Part shown: in pieces, positions 8,265 through 18,303 of the stretch
Layout of the letters: every line of letters starts with the position of its first letter
Position numbering within the stretch: the stretch's first letter is position 1
From: Bacillus subtilis
Lineage (GTDB): Bacteria; Pseudomonadota; Alphaproteobacteria; Rhizobiales; Rhizobiaceae
DNA length: 64,000 nucleotides
Assembly (NCBI GenBank): GCA_021733665.1
Contig: JAHREI010000002.1
Coordinates: 186,001 to 250,000, forward strand
Reading direction: 5' to 3'
Notes under the pieces: generated by a model
The model's input: only the letters and a program-made list of their open reading frames with translations
Database searches by the model: none
Told to the model about the DNA's origin: nothing
Made by a program: the position numbers and the translations under genes

Positions 8265-8444
8265 TTATTGACCTGTCGCGCCTGTAAGCTTGCCAGAGAT
8301 ACGACCAAAGAGATCACTCAGGTCGGTGCCTAGGGTTGTGAGGGCAACCATAATACCTACAGCGATAAGTGCTGCGATCAGACCGTATTCGATTGCTGTT
8401 GCGCCGTCTTCATTTTTACGGAAACGTTTGAAAATTGCTTTCAT
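8265..8444 (-). CDS. flp: Flp family type IVb pilin
   Basis: The 59-residue prepilin has the standard design: a basic leader MKAIFKRFRKNEDGA, the processing region G-A-T-A-I-E-Y-G-L-I-A-A-L with cleavage expected after the Gly, and one hydrophobic helix followed by a short polar tail. The Glu-Tyr pair (residues 19-20) is the Flp signature needed for CpaA-type processing and assembly. It encodes the structural subunit of tad/Flp adhesion pili. The start has GGAG and AAGG just upstream. No secretion or peptidase genes of the tad locus are next to it, so it is an orphan pilin locus, as often seen in this order. Confidence 0.85.
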   Translation of the reverse strand: MKAIFKRFRKNEDGATAIEYGLIAALIAVGIMVALTTLGTDLSDLFGRISGKLTGATGQ

Positions 8445-8668
8445 TGCCTTAACTCCAGATAGTTCTTTTTGTTATGGTCTTTGTGACCTGCGATGACTTA
8501 TAGCGCCAGAGTGTTTTGCAAGGCTTAAATTACATAGTAAACGAAGTTTAAGTATTGTTCTTGCTTAATAATTTGCTGCCGTTTAGCAGGCTTTGCTCAA
8601 TTACGTGAATTGAAAACACTAGATATTATATTGATTTCAATGTGTTGAAAAACTCCCTAAAATAAGTA

Positions 8669-8712
8669 AGCCCCTGAGCCGTTTTGTCAGCTCAGGGGCT
8701 CGCTTGTTTTTT
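8669..8712. terminator. stem-loop terminator in the gap after nrdF
   Basis: AGCCCCTGAGC (8669-8679) and GCTCAGGGGCT (8690-8700) form an 11-bp perfect stem with a 10-base loop. A long T-run follows in plus direction and a weaker T-rich stretch in minus direction. It ends the nrdHIEF transcript and shields it from the pilin locus. The rest of the 8445-8767 gap shows nothing else except AT-rich DNA that must carry the flp promoter. Confidence 0.7.
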
Positions 8713-8767
8713 ATGCTCGTAAAAGAAGTCTTTTCAGATGAATTTGCTTCTTTGTCAGATGAACTTC

Positions 8768-9814
<1,047 letters not shown>

Positions 9815-12004
9815 TTACAGGGTGCAGGAAACGCAGCCTTCTACCTGTGTGCCTTCCAGAGCCATCTGGCGCAGGCGGATATAGTAGATCGTTTTGATTC
9901 CCTTGCGCCATGCATAGATCTGCGCCTTGTTGATATCGCGTGTTGTTGCTGTATCGCGGAAGAACAAGGTGAGGGACAGGCCCTGATCCACATGCTGCGT
10001 TGCCGCTGCATAGGTGTCGATAATCTTTTCAGCGCCGATTTCATAAGCATCCTGATAATAATCGAGATTATCATTGCTCATGAACGGGGCAGGGTAATAA
10101 ACGCGGCCGATCTTACCTTCCTTGCGAATCTCAATTTTGGATGCAATCGGATGGATCGATGAGGTCGAGTTGTTGATGTAGGAGATCGAACCTGTCGGCG
10201 GAACAGCCTGAAGGTTACGGTTATACATACCATGCGCCATCACTGATTTGCGCAGTTCTTCCCAGTCTGCCTGTGTTGGAATCGCAACGCCTGCGGTTTC
10301 AAACAGTTCGCGAACGCGGGCGGTTTCCGGTTCCCAGACCTTGCTTGTATATTTGTCGAAGAATGTGCCGTCGGCATATTTCGAATCTTCAAAGCCGACA
10401 AAGCTTGATTTGCGATCCATCGCAATGCGGTTGGATGCTTTAATCGCGTGATAGGCCACGGTGTAGAAGTAGATATTGGTGAAATCCACGCCTTCTTCCG
10501 AACCGTAATAAATACGCTCACGTGCCAGATAGCCGTGCAGGTTCATCTGACCAAGGCCAATCGCGTGTGATTCATCATTGCCGCGGGCAATCGATGGCAC
10601 GGAATTGATCTTGCTCATATCCGACACAGCGGTCAGTGCACGGATCGAAGTTTCAACAGTTTTGCCGAAATCCGGGCTGTCCATGGTCATCGCGATATTG
10701 AGCGAGCCGAGGTTACAGGAAATGTCCTTACCGATATGTTCGTAGTTCAGATCGTCTTTATAGACGCTGGCTTCGCTGACCTGCAGAATTTCCGAGCAGA
10801 GATTGCTCATGGTAATACGGCCGGCAATCGGATTGGCAGCATTCACAGTATCTTCGAACATGATGTACGGATAGCCGGATTCAAACTGAATTTCCGCCAG
10901 TGTCTGGAAGAAAGCACGTGCCTTGATCTTCTGCTTGCGGATGCGGCCGTCATCAACCATTTCGCGGTATTTGTCTGTAACCGAGATTTCAGTGAAAGGT
11001 ACGCCATAAACGCGTTCCACATCATATGGCGAGAACAGATACATATCCTCGTCATTTCTTGCCAGTTCAAAGGTAATGTCTGGAATCACCACGCCGAGCG
11101 ACAGCGTTTTAATGCGGATTTTTTCATCGGCATTTTCGCGCTTGGTATCAAGAAAGCGCATAATATCCGGATGGTGGGCATTAAGATAAACCGCACCGGC
11201 ACCCTGACGCGCACCCAGCTGGTTGGCGTAGGAGAAAGCATCTTCGAGCAGCTTCATGATCGGAATAATACCGGAAGACTGATTCTCAATCATTTTGATT
11301 GGTGCGCCGTGCTCACGGATATTGGTAAGCGAGAAAGCAACACCACCGCCGCGCTTGGAGAGCTGCAGCGCGGAATTGATCGAGCGACCGATCGATTCCA
11401 TGTTGTCTTCCATACGCAGCAGGAAGCAGGAAACCAGCTCACCGCGCTGTTTTTTACCGGCATTGAGGAAGGTTGGTGTCGCAGGCTGGAAGCGGCCGGA
11501 CAGCACTTCTTCCATGATCGAGACTGCCAGAGCTTCGTCACCATCGGCCAGAGCCAGTGCGACCATGCAGACGCGGTCTTCATAACGTTCCAGATAGCGC
11601 AGACCGTCAAATGTCTTCAGCGTATAGCTGGTGTAATATTTGAACGCACCGAGGAAGGTCGGGAAGCGGAATTTCTTTTTATAAGCGAGATTGAAGAGAT
11701 TCTGCACGAACTCGAAAGAGTAGAGATCCAGAACTTCTTTTTCATAATAATTTTGGGTGACCAGATAATCGAGCTTCTCTTCCAGATTATGGAAGAAAAC
11801 CGTGTTCTGGTTCACATGCTGAAGGAAATACTGGCGAACGGCTTTACGATCCATATCAAACTGGATCTCACCATTCGGGCCGAACAGGTTCAGCATGGCA
11901 TTCAGTGCATGGTAATCCATCGCCGGAGTGTCCTTGTTAGAACTCCCGTTGTTTGAACTGCTTGTGTTGATTTTGTCTTTCCGTTCAAGCTCAAGAGTCG
12001 TCAC
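9815..12004 (-). CDS. nrdE: class Ib ribonucleotide reductase, alpha subunit
   Basis: Catalytic subunit reducing NDPs to dNDPs. Conserved blocks run in order: [50 protein letters not shown] with the first active-site Cys, [34 protein letters not shown], and a C-terminal VEGCVSCTL whose cysteines accept electrons from NrdH. The frame as given opens with GTG (complement of 12002-12004) and codes 729 residues. An alternative ATG at 11920 ([10 protein letters not shown]) has AAGGA about 10 bases upstream and gives about 701 residues. The upstream 28 residues are Ser/Asn rich, so either start is possible. Confidence 0.94.
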   Translation of the reverse strand: MTTLELERKDKINTSSSNNGSSNKDTPAMDYHALNAMLNLFGPNGEIQFDMDRKAVRQYFLQHVNQNTVFFHNLEEKLDYLVTQNYYEKEVLDLYSFEFVQNLFNLAYKKKFRFPTFLGAFKYYTSYTLKTFDGLRYLERYEDRVCMVALALADGDEALAVSIMEEVLSGRFQPATPTFLNAGKKQRGELVSCFLLRMEDNMESIGRSINSALQLSKRGGGVAFSLTNIREHGAPIKMIENQSSGIIPIMKLLEDAFSYANQLGARQGAGAVYLNAHHPDIMRFLDTKRENADEKIRIKTLSLGVVIPDITFELARNDEDMYLFSPYDVERVYGVPFTEISVTDKYREMVDDGRIRKQKIKARAFFQTLAEIQFESGYPYIMFEDTVNAANPIAGRITMSNLCSEILQVSEASVYKDDLNYEHIGKDISCNLGSLNIAMTMDSPDFGKTVETSIRALTAVSDMSKINSVPSIARGNDESHAIGLGQMNLHGYLARERIYYGSEEGVDFTNIYFYTVAYHAIKASNRIAMDRKSSFVGFEDSKYADGTFFDKYTSKVWEPETARVRELFETAGVAIPTQADWEELRKSVMAHGMYNRNLQAVPPTGSISYINNSTSSIHPIASKIEIRKEGKIGRVYYPAPFMSNDNLDYYQDAYEIGAEKIIDTYAAATQHVDQGLSLTLFFRDTATTRDINKAQIYAWRKGIKTIYYIRLRQMALEGTQVEGCVSCTL

Positions 12005-12123
12005 AGTTTTTCCAATTCATCTCTCAGGGCGGGCAAATAAAGATACGGCTTTATCCGCATACCAGTTCATGTTTCTGACCCTGCTTTACAAGCGGCCAGC
12101 CATTCAATTGCTGCTGTTTATTG

Positions 12124-12162
12124 CCGGCGCATTTTTAATAGCCATCATCAAAAATGCGCCGG
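12124..12162. other. 13-bp perfect stem-loop in the nrdI-nrdE spacer
   Basis: CCGGCGCATTTTT (12124-12136) pairs with AAAAATGCGCCGG (12150-12162) around a 13-base loop. No T-run follows on the minus strand. It sits in the 176-base gap between nrdI and nrdE. Confidence 0.65.
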
Positions 12163-12180
12163 TTTGTTCAAATAAGAGCG

Positions 12181-12591
12181 TCAGGCCGCTTCGGCATGCT
12201 GCCAAAAACGCTGCAAACCGTGACGCACCTTCATGACATCGTCATCCGTTCCCGCCAGTTCGTAGCGATACAGAAACGGTACCTGACATTTCTCAGAAAT
12301 GACTGTCCCTGCAAGGCAATAGGTGGCGCCGAAATTTCTGTTTCCGCCCGCGATCACGCCGCGGATGAAAGAACGGTTGGAGCTGTCATTGAGGAAGCGA
12401 ATGACGGGTTTAGGAACCGCGCCGCGACCGTCTCCTCCGGCATAGGTTGCCACAACCAGAACAAATGGCTGGGTAACCTTCAGAATATCTTCCTTCATGC
12501 TGCACGGGATACGCAGGGCAGGCAGTCCGGTTTTGGTAACAAAGCGATGCGTATTTTGCGTGCCGCTTGAAAAATAGACGAGCATGCTCAT
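12181..12591 (-). CDS. nrdI: NrdI flavodoxin-like protein
   Basis: NrdI is the small flavoprotein that supplies oxidant to assemble the dimanganese-tyrosyl cofactor of NrdF. The 136-residue product begins [18 protein letters not shown], the FMN-phosphate loop of the family, and continues with LVVATYAGG and [18 protein letters not shown], which are NrdI hallmarks. A GTG two codons earlier is in frame, but the AGGAAG ribosome site is correctly spaced only for the ATG complementary to 12589-12591. It is second in the nrdHIEF operon. Confidence 0.95.
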   Translation of the reverse strand: MSMLVYFSSGTQNTHRFVTKTGLPALRIPCSMKEDILKVTQPFVLVVATYAGGDGRGAVPKPVIRFLNDSSNRSFIRGVIAGGNRNFGATYCLAGTVISEKCQVPFLYRYELAGTDDDVMKVRHGLQRFWQHAEAA

Positions 12592-12757
12592 AGCCACTTC
12601 CTATGTCAAAGCTTCAGCGGGAAACTGAAGTCAAACAAAGACCCTCTTTATATAAGATCACCATTCAGGCGTTTCATCCTGTCCGGTACGGATCATATAG
12701 AGAAGAGGGCGTAAGATTTCTGGCATCTGCCTGAGGTGCTTTGGCTTTCGCTTATGA

Positions 12758-12788
12758 CTGCCCGTCATTACAAAGTGACGACGGGCAG
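12758..12788. other. 9-bp perfect stem-loop in the nrdH-nrdI spacer
   Basis: CTGCCCGTC (12758-12766) and GACGGGCAG (12780-12788) pair around a 13-base loop in the 249-base gap between nrdH and nrdI. No U-tract follows, so a simple terminator is unlikely. Confidence 0.55.
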
Positions 12789-12840
12789 AGCAGTTCGCGG
12801 GAAAGCATCGGCTCCACAGGCTGATTGTCAGCGCTGCTGA

Positions 12841-13062
12841 TTAAGACAATGCGCTGATCATGTCCGGACGGAAACCGGCCCAATGGGTGTCACCGGCAAC
12901 AACAACCGGAACCTGCATGTAACCAAGGCGCTTAACAGTGTCGAAGCCTTCTGTATCGGCAGAAATATCAATGATGTTGAAATCGATTCCCTGACGTTCC
13001 AGAGCGCGGTAGGTGGCGGTGCACTGAACACAGGCTGGCTTGCTGTAAACGGTAATGGACAT
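12841..13062 (-). CDS. nrdH: NrdH glutaredoxin-like redoxin
   Basis: NrdH passes electrons from thioredoxin reductase to NrdE. The 73-residue protein starts MSITVYSKPACVQC, giving the redox pair Cys11/Cys14. It keeps the family stretch V-x-x-L-G-Y-M-Q-V-P-V-V-V and the W-A-G-F-R-P-D motif that defines NrdH. The ATG complementary to 13060-13062 has GAGGAA ideally placed upstream. It is first in the operon, and its 5' side is a non-coding region of more than 1 kb filled with hairpins and NrdR-like sites. Confidence 0.95.
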   Translation of the reverse strand: MSITVYSKPACVQCTATYRALERQGIDFNIIDISADTEGFDTVKRLGYMQVPVVVAGDTHWAGFRPDMISALS

Positions 13063-13130
13063 CGGATTCCTCGTTTCTTGACTGCCCTGATATTTTTCAG
13101 AGCTTCCTCTATGTTGTCTGTCTGTTGCTT

Positions 13131-13524
13131 GTTCCGCTCGGAACCGGCCGCAGGCAGTGTAGCGGGGGCTACGTTTCCCTTTGCAGGGCTTCAATGGCTG
13201 CACCGGATGGTGCTTTGTTTTGCATCTTGCGATGCGCTTATTCTGTTGCACCTGACGGTGCTCTTAGCTTCGGCACCTGATGGTGCGGTATTCTCTGTTC
13301 TCCGGAGCTTTTTGCCCTCAAAGAACGATGCGCTTGTTTTTTGCACCTAACGGTGCGTTTGACGCTTCCCTGTATTCCCCGCCGCTGAGCCTCTGTTGAG
13401 GCTGTTACCGGCGATAAATCCGAGCACTGTGGTTTCGCCGCCTTTACGATCAGAAGGGCGGCGAAATTTGCGGCGCGCTTTAATCGCGCCTTTCGTGTGC
13501 TGCACAAACTGCGGTTAATCCGCA
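13131..13524 (-). repeat. dense hairpin array in the presumed nrdH leader
   Basis: About a dozen short perfect inverted repeats lie in 394 bases. Four share a stem: GCACC-N4-GGTGC at 13200-13213, 13248-13261, 13273-13286 and 13343-13356, with loops GGAT, TGAC, TGAT and TAAC on the plus strand. Others are GTTCCG/CGGAAC (13131-13144), GTAGC/GCTAC (13159-13172), CCCT/AGGG near 13177, GCATC-ttgc-GATGC (13222-13235), CTCCGGAG (13300-13307), GCCTC/GAGGC (13389-13402), a 10-bp pair TTTCGCCGCC/GGCGGCGAAA (13433-13466), GGCGCG/CGCGCC (13472-13490) and TGCGG/CCGCA (13510-13524). No plausible protein is encoded. Function unknown; its position suggests leader-mRNA structure. Confidence 0.7.
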
Positions 13525-13812
13525 AAACGCATGCTGTACTTTAAAAACTGATGATACGGACTGAAGAACGGTAGAGGCAGAAGAGGTGATCCGGATAACT
13601 TACGGGAAGCTCCGGAGCCGGTTTTACGGATGGTCATATAAAGCCATCGGACGCAGTTGTGCCCGGATGGCTGGTGTGGCTGACACGAATGCCTGCGGTG
13701 AGTTTTCTGCTGACACGGTATTCTGAAACACAGACTCTGCAGCCTGTTCGTAACCCGATACCTGAAGAGCAGCTCTGACCTTGCGCACAACCTGATTCCT
13801 GTTGCCTTGTTA

Positions 13813-13861
13813 AAGTGTGATTTTCCGGTCTGTCTATATATAGACGCAACCCGTCACACTT
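13813..13861. promoter_or_regulatory. nested palindrome centred on GTCTATATATAGAC
   Basis: The 14-bp perfect palindrome at 13832-13845 has the CTATATATAG core of NrdR boxes. It is framed by the 8-bp inverted pair AAGTGTGA (13813-13820) and TCACACTT (13854-13861). It lies about 770 bases upstream of nrdH. It may be a regulator-binding site or an internal promoter region. Confidence 0.4.
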
Positions 13862-14170
13862 CTTCCGTTTTCAACATGACCGGAGCGTATCGCATTTCAT
13901 TTCTTCGTTGCGCCCGCTCTGGCTTCTTACATTCACGGCATACACACAGAAAACCGGTTGGCCCTGTGTATTATGCAATGCTCCGGAACTTAAATGACTG
14001 ACATCAAATTCCGATTCTTGGCCGGAAGGGAGAAACCTCTCCGTTTTCGGCAAAGAACAGGCGTGACTGATCCGGATTACACTCGGTATTTCCGTATTCA
14101 ACGCACCTGATAAAGTCGTTTTAAGCGCCGTTTCGAATCTGCGGTCGCAGAATCGTAGGATCTGCTTAAG

Positions 14171-14219
14171 ACACTATATATGGTATATGTTATGAATTTT
14201 TCGTCAATACCTATGGTGT
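14171..14219 (-). promoter_or_regulatory. likely nrdHIEF promoter with two NrdR-box-like sites
   Basis: On the minus strand TTGACG (complement of 14202-14207), a 16-base spacer and TACCAT (complement of 14180-14185) make a plausible sigma70 promoter. It is overlapped by ACACTATATATGGTAT (14171-14186), close to the NrdR consensus, and by a weaker second copy ending in GGTGT (14204-14219), about three helical turns away. NrdR represses nrd operons when dATP is high. Use of this promoter would give a leader of about 1.1 kb. Confidence 0.5.
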
Positions 14220-14601
14220 CTCTGATTTATTTTTACCCGCTATACACAGGGCTGTATAAATAACCGGGAGAGAGGCCAAAAGGTAGAAAGCCGGCATGAG
14301 GGCAGAGTGCCGCCGGTGCATATGATTCTTATCCGCAATATATAAGAAATAAGCGCTTTTAGGGCTGAATCTTTGCAGTTCGCAGGCAGATTCTTTGCTT
14401 TACAAAAGCGGCAGAACAGTCTCGCGATTCTTTTTTTGAAATTTATTTGGCTATGGCGGACAAAATAATTTTATCGTCAAGCGATAGCGATTTGCACCCG
14501 TATCACGTGGTGTGAATCAATTTATGAGAAAGTGCTGACATACCATAGATTTAGTGTGTTCAGACTATATGTAGTATGTGGTCATGAAGATCAGGGGGGG
14601 A
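14220..14601. other. non-coding stretch between the nrd promoter region and tRNA-Val
   Basis: No credible protein or RNA gene is visible. Weak NrdR-like sequences occur at 14542-14557 and 14562-14577, about two helical turns apart, but neither is a good palindrome. The tRNA-Val transcript reads in this direction. Confidence 0.4.
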
Positions 14602-14677
<76 letters not shown>

Positions 14678-14775
14678 GCTCGCTAAAAGCGGTTTGTGCT
14701 AAACTCATATCAATCATCAATATAAGCACATATACTGATAACTTCATTCATTAAACTGATTTCTCAGAGAATGAA

Positions 14776-14851
<76 letters not shown>

Positions 14852-14949
14852 GCTCGCTAAAAGCGGTTTGTGCTAAACTCATATCAATCATCAATATAAG
14901 CACATATACTGATAACTTCATTCATTAAACTGATTTCTCAGAGAATGAA

Positions 14950-15025
<76 letters not shown>

Positions 15026-15051
15026 GCTCGCTTTGCAGCGGCTGTGAGGGT

Positions 15052-15080
15052 CATTTACGGAATTCTTTCACTAAGCGCAA
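15052..15080 (-). promoter_or_regulatory. promoter of the tRNA-Val array
   Basis: On the minus strand TTGCGC (complement of 15075-15080), exactly 17 bases, then TAAATG (complement of 15052-15057), just upstream of the first tRNA-Val. Confidence 0.6.
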
Positions 15081-15329
15081 GAGGAGGAATCAAAATAAAA
15101 CAGAAATCTGCATTATTTTTTACGTATTCACATATCTGACATCCGGACGGCTGTGGATTTCAGATGATTCTTTGAATTCAGACGCTTAACGAGGGAGGGC
15201 GAGGCATATTTTTATATGGTTTTGTATATAAAAATCATGCTCTGAAAGTTGCCTATATATATAAAGTACACAACAGCACGGCTTCGCCATAATTATCTCT
15301 TTTTCGGTGAAAAACTTTCAAAACCTCGC

Positions 15330-15358
15330 TTGACAGTTCACGGGGAACCCATTAGACA
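15330..15358 (+). promoter_or_regulatory. promoter of tRNA-Asp
   Basis: TTGACA (15330-15335), 17-base spacer, TAGACA (15353-15358). The start would fall near 15365, about 70 bases before the first tRNA-Asp. The rest of 15081-15329 shows only AT-rich DNA. Confidence 0.7.
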
Positions 15359-15436
15359 GCGCCCATACCGAACGGAAACGTCACGGTGCCTCGAGCGAAC
15401 AGCTTGAGACTTTCAGATCAAGTCTGAAAATACTGC

Positions 15437-15513
15437 GCGGGTGTAGCTCAGTTGGTTAGAGTGCCGGCCTGTCACGCCGGAGGTCGCGGGTTCGAGCCCC
15501 GTCACTCGCGCCA
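15437..15513 (+). tRNA. tRNA-Asp (anticodon GUC), first copy
   Basis: A 77-base cloverleaf with encoded CCA: acceptor GCGGGTG/CACTCGC, anticodon arm CCGGC-CTGTCAC-GCCGG giving GUC. Its last bases form one arm of a 13-bp inverted repeat. Confidence 0.97.
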
Positions 15514-15553
15514 CTTTCTCTTCTTTAAAAATCGAAATCAGAGAAAGTGGCGC
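15508..15553 (+). other. inverted repeat that includes the 3' end of tRNA-Asp copy 1
   Basis: GCGCCACTTTCTC (15508-15520) begins inside the tRNA acceptor strand and covers the CCA. Its exact complement GAGAAAGTGGCGC is at 15541-15553 after a 20-base loop. No T-run follows. The structure would compete with acceptor-stem folding of the precursor. Confidence 0.75.
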
Positions 15554-15711
15554 ACCCCGCCTGCTTTATCAATCTCCTTTTACGTCCAGATTTAACCTTT
15601 TGTTTTTAAATGAAAATTTTTTCATTTATTTGTGAATTTTATAAGAAAACCCTTTGATTTTAAAAATGAATCAGGGTACATACAAAATCACTTCAGCACA
15701 TGAAGTACTGC

Positions 15712-15788
15712 GCGGGTGTAGCTCAGTTGGTTAGAGTGCCGGCCTGTCACGCCGGAGGTCGCGGGTTCGAGCCCCGTCACTCGCGCCA
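15712..15788 (+). tRNA. tRNA-Asp (anticodon GUC), second copy
   Basis: Identical to the first copy. The shared block runs from TACTGCG before the tRNA to ACCCCGCC after the hairpin (15431-15561 versus 15706-15836, 131 bases, 275-base offset) with one difference in the hairpin loop. No separate promoter was identified, so the two copies are probably co-transcribed. Confidence 0.97.
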
Positions 15789-15828
15789 CTTTCTCTTCTT
15801 TAAAAGTCGAAATCAGAGAAAGTGGCGC
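15783..15828 (+). other. inverted repeat that includes the 3' end of tRNA-Asp copy 2
   Basis: The same 13-bp arms as at the first copy: GCGCCACTTTCTC (15783-15795) and GAGAAAGTGGCGC (15816-15828). The arms are identical between copies, while the loop has one change. Confidence 0.75.
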
Positions 15829-15836
15829 ACCCCGCC

Positions 15837-16677
15837 AACAATTTCCTCATTATCTTTCTGTTTATTGGCGTAAGTCCTGTATCGTCTTATTTCGCGTCTG
15901 CTGGCTCATAAATGCTGATGTCACAAGGTCAGGCCGTGTTCTGCTGTATGATTCATTTTTAATGCGTGTATTTAGTTTGTGTGAATCGCTGATTTGTCAT
16001 GCAGGGCATTCTCACTGCCGGTTCGTATGGGGGCGCATTATATCACCGTGCGAATCCTATCGGGTTCTTTGCAAGAGGCGAGGGTGTTCAGGGCAGATTT
16101 GTGTTGCGCAGATTATGTGCAGGGCAGGATTCGCTATCGCTCTATATATAAAGAGAAGTAGTTTTCTTATTCGCGCGATTCATCAGGTTGGGCAATCAGT
16201 CGTCTCTGGGCGTTCATTGGCGGCGCTCAGTGCCTGCTCGCCCGGAAACTGAAAACAGATGCTGCGGACTCACTTAAAAGTGAGGTGTGTTGGCGCTACA
16301 GGGTTGGTGGCCGGTGTGCGTTACGATGCCCTGATGCTGTTTTGATTCTTTTCAGATATAATTGACTATTCACTGTGCCGGAGATTCAGTTCTCGGGCGG
16401 ATTGTTTTTATGGGACGTCTCGGGTGGTCCGAGTTGTTAACAGGCTGGCTTTTATTAATCATATCCGTGTGAGCGCATAGGAGACATGCGCTATAAAGGC
16501 TTGCGCAATCGGGTCGACTGAGATAACCGTCCCCATACAAAGCACTGTATTCGCACGGCACGCCATTTGAAGCTGTTTGGGCGAGATTGATAGTAAGGTG
16601 CAATGTGTCACATGGCTGTAGCCGTCAAATGGCTTATGTAGTGCACAACTTTACATCTTGAAGCCGGAAATAGGGTA
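15837..16677. other. long gene-free region upstream of nuoA
   Basis: About 840 bases with no credible gene; short frames here lack ribosome sites and protein-like composition. It must hold the nuo promoter, but no -35/-10 pair stands out close to nuoA. A TTGACT near 16363 and an AT-rich CTCTATATATAAAGAG near 16140 are the only eye-catching motifs. Confidence 0.4.
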
Positions 16678-17043
16678 ATGAACGAGCTTTTAAGTTCCTA
16701 TCTGCCGATCGTCATTTTTATTGGCGTGGCAATGGTGATCGGAATTGCGTTGCTGGTAGCGCCATTCTTGGTCGCGTACAGACAGCCGGATCCAGAGAAA
16801 CTCTCTGCATATGAGTGCGGCTTTAACGCATTCGATGATGCACGCATGAAATTCGACGTGCGTTTCTATCTGGTATCCATCCTTTTCATCATCTTCGACC
16901 TTGAAGTCGCATTCTTGTTCCCGTGGGCTGTGTCCTTCGGTGAAATCGGTATGTTCGGATTTTGGTCCATGATGGTCTTCCTTGCTGTTCTGACCATCGG
17001 CTTCATTTATGAATGGAAGAAGGGAGCCCTCGAATGGGATTGA
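16678..17043 (+). CDS. nuoA: NADH-quinone oxidoreductase subunit A
   Basis: NuoA is a small membrane subunit of complex I at the junction of the peripheral and membrane arms. The 121-residue protein has three transmembrane helices, with the conserved loop [16 protein letters not shown] after the first and the acidic stretch [15 protein letters not shown] in the second. AGGG lies just upstream of the ATG. It opens the nuo operon, and its last 10 bases overlap the start of nuoB. Confidence 0.96.
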   Translation: MNELLSSYLPIVIFIGVAMVIGIALLVAPFLVAYRQPDPEKLSAYECGFNAFDDARMKFDVRFYLVSILFIIFDLEVAFLFPWAVSFGEIGMFGFWSMMVFLAVLTIGFIYEWKKGALEWD

Positions 17044-17654
17044 CCTCTGGCCAAAATAACCAGAATGCAATGTCTGTGAATAATCCGGCAGGCGGGACGC
17101 TGATCGCTCCCCGCCCTAAGGGTATTATTGATCCGAATACAGGTAAGCTGATCGGTCAGGATGATGCGTTTTTCGGTGAGCTGAATAATGAACTGTCCGA
17201 TAAGGGCTTTATCGTTACTTCTGCTGATGCTCTCATCACCTGGGCCCGTACCGGTTCGCTGATGTGGATGACTTTCGGTCTCGCTTGCTGCGCTGTTGAA
17301 ATGATGCACATTTCCATGCCGCGCTATGATGCTGAACGTTTTGGTATTGCACCGCGTGCATCTCCGCGTCAGTCCGACGTGATGATTGTTGCGGGTACGC
17401 TGACCAATAAAATGGCACCTGCGCTGCGCAAGGTTTACGACCAGATGCCTGAGCCGCGCTATGTGATCTCGATGGGATCCTGCGCGAATGGTGGTGGTTA
17501 CTACCATTACTCCTATTCTGTTGTGCGTGGCTGTGACCGTGTTGTTCCGGTTGATATCTATGTTCCGGGCTGCCCTCCGACCGCTGAAGCGCTGCTCTAC
17601 GGCATTCTGATGCTGCAGAAGAAGATTCGCCGCACCGGTACGATTGAGCGTTGA
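17034..17654 (+). CDS. nuoB: NADH-quinone oxidoreductase subunit B
   Basis: NuoB carries the terminal 4Fe-4S cluster N2 that hands electrons to quinone. The 206-residue protein has the tandem cysteines in [11 protein letters not shown], then [21 protein letters not shown] and the last ligand in [15 protein letters not shown]. The start ATG at 17034 (MGLTSGQNN) overlaps nuoA by 10 bases; the frame is open 7 codons further, but family members start here. A Ser/Asn/Pro-rich head of about 25 residues precedes the conserved core. Confidence 0.96.
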   Translation: MGLTSGQNNQNAMSVNNPAGGTLIAPRPKGIIDPNTGKLIGQDDAFFGELNNELSDKGFIVTSADALITWARTGSLMWMTFGLACCAVEMMHISMPRYDAERFGIAPRASPRQSDVMIVAGTLTNKMAPALRKVYDQMPEPRYVISMGSCANGGGYYHYSYSVVRGCDRVVPVDIYVPGCPPTAEALLYGILMLQKKIRRTGTIER

Positions 17655-17668
17655 TCGGGGATATGATG

Positions 17669-18274
17669 ATGCAAGAAGCTCTTAATGAACTCTCGTCCTA
17701 TCTGACGGAAAGCCTCGGCAATAAAATCGAAGCGACATCGCTGTGCTACGGTGAACTGAGCATTACAGTGCCGGGCAGCCAGATCATTTCTGTGCTGACA
17801 TTCCTGCGTGATGATGTGCAGTGCCAGTTCGTGAATTTCACAGATCTGAGCGGTGTTGACTATCCAGGTCGCGCGAACCGTTTTGATGTGGTTTATCAGT
17901 TGATGTCGCCACGTCACAATCTGCGTATGCGCGTTCGCGTAATCACCGATGAAGATACACCGGTTCCGTCCATAACGGGCGTTTATCCGGGTGCTTTGTG
18001 GTTCGAACGTGAAGCCTACGATATGTATGGTATTTTGTTCTCCGGTCATCCGGATCTGCGTCGTCTTCTGACTGACTATGGTTTTGAAGGTCATCCGCTG
18101 CGTAAGGATTTCCCGCTGACAGGCTTCGTTGAAGTCCGTTATGACGATCAGGTCAAACGCGTGGTTTACGAACCGGTTGAGCTGCGTCAGGAATTCCGTA
18201 ATTTTGACTTCTTGTCTCCGTGGGAAGCGACTGACTATGTGCTTCCAGGCGATGAAAAAGCCAAAATCAATTAA
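17669..18274 (+). CDS. nuoC: NADH-quinone oxidoreductase subunit C
   Basis: NuoC (30-kDa subunit) is a peripheral-arm scaffold subunit. The signature [14 protein letters not shown][15 protein letters not shown] lies in the second half, followed by [18 protein letters not shown]. Three ATGs in a row (17663, 17666, 17669) could start it; the last is preferred because GGGGA at 17657-17661 is then 7 bases upstream, giving 201 residues. In the usual operon nuoD follows directly, but here a GFA-family gene comes in between, 29 bases on. Confidence 0.95.
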   Translation: MQEALNELSSYLTESLGNKIEATSLCYGELSITVPGSQIISVLTFLRDDVQCQFVNFTDLSGVDYPGRANRFDVVYQLMSPRHNLRMRVRVITDEDTPVPSITGVYPGALWFEREAYDMYGILFSGHPDLRRLLTDYGFEGHPLRKDFPLTGFVEVRYDDQVKRVVYEPVELRQEFRNFDFLSPWEATDYVLPGDEKAKIN

Positions 18275-18303
18275 TCTGCTACGTCAAACGTGAGGATTGA
18301 AGA

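Noticed and set aside
13063-13560. Possible cobalamin riboswitch before nrdH
   Set aside because: The B12-box and core patterns are absent, and class Ib reductase does not use B12.
13515-13790. 91-codon minus-strand frame in the nrdH upstream region
   Set aside because: Composition is not protein-like (runs of P, H, R, S), there is no ribosome site and it overlaps hairpins; treated as non-coding leader.
15962-16252. 96-codon plus-strand frame upstream of nuoA
   Set aside because: Cys/Arg/Ser-rich with no ribosome site and no family similarity.
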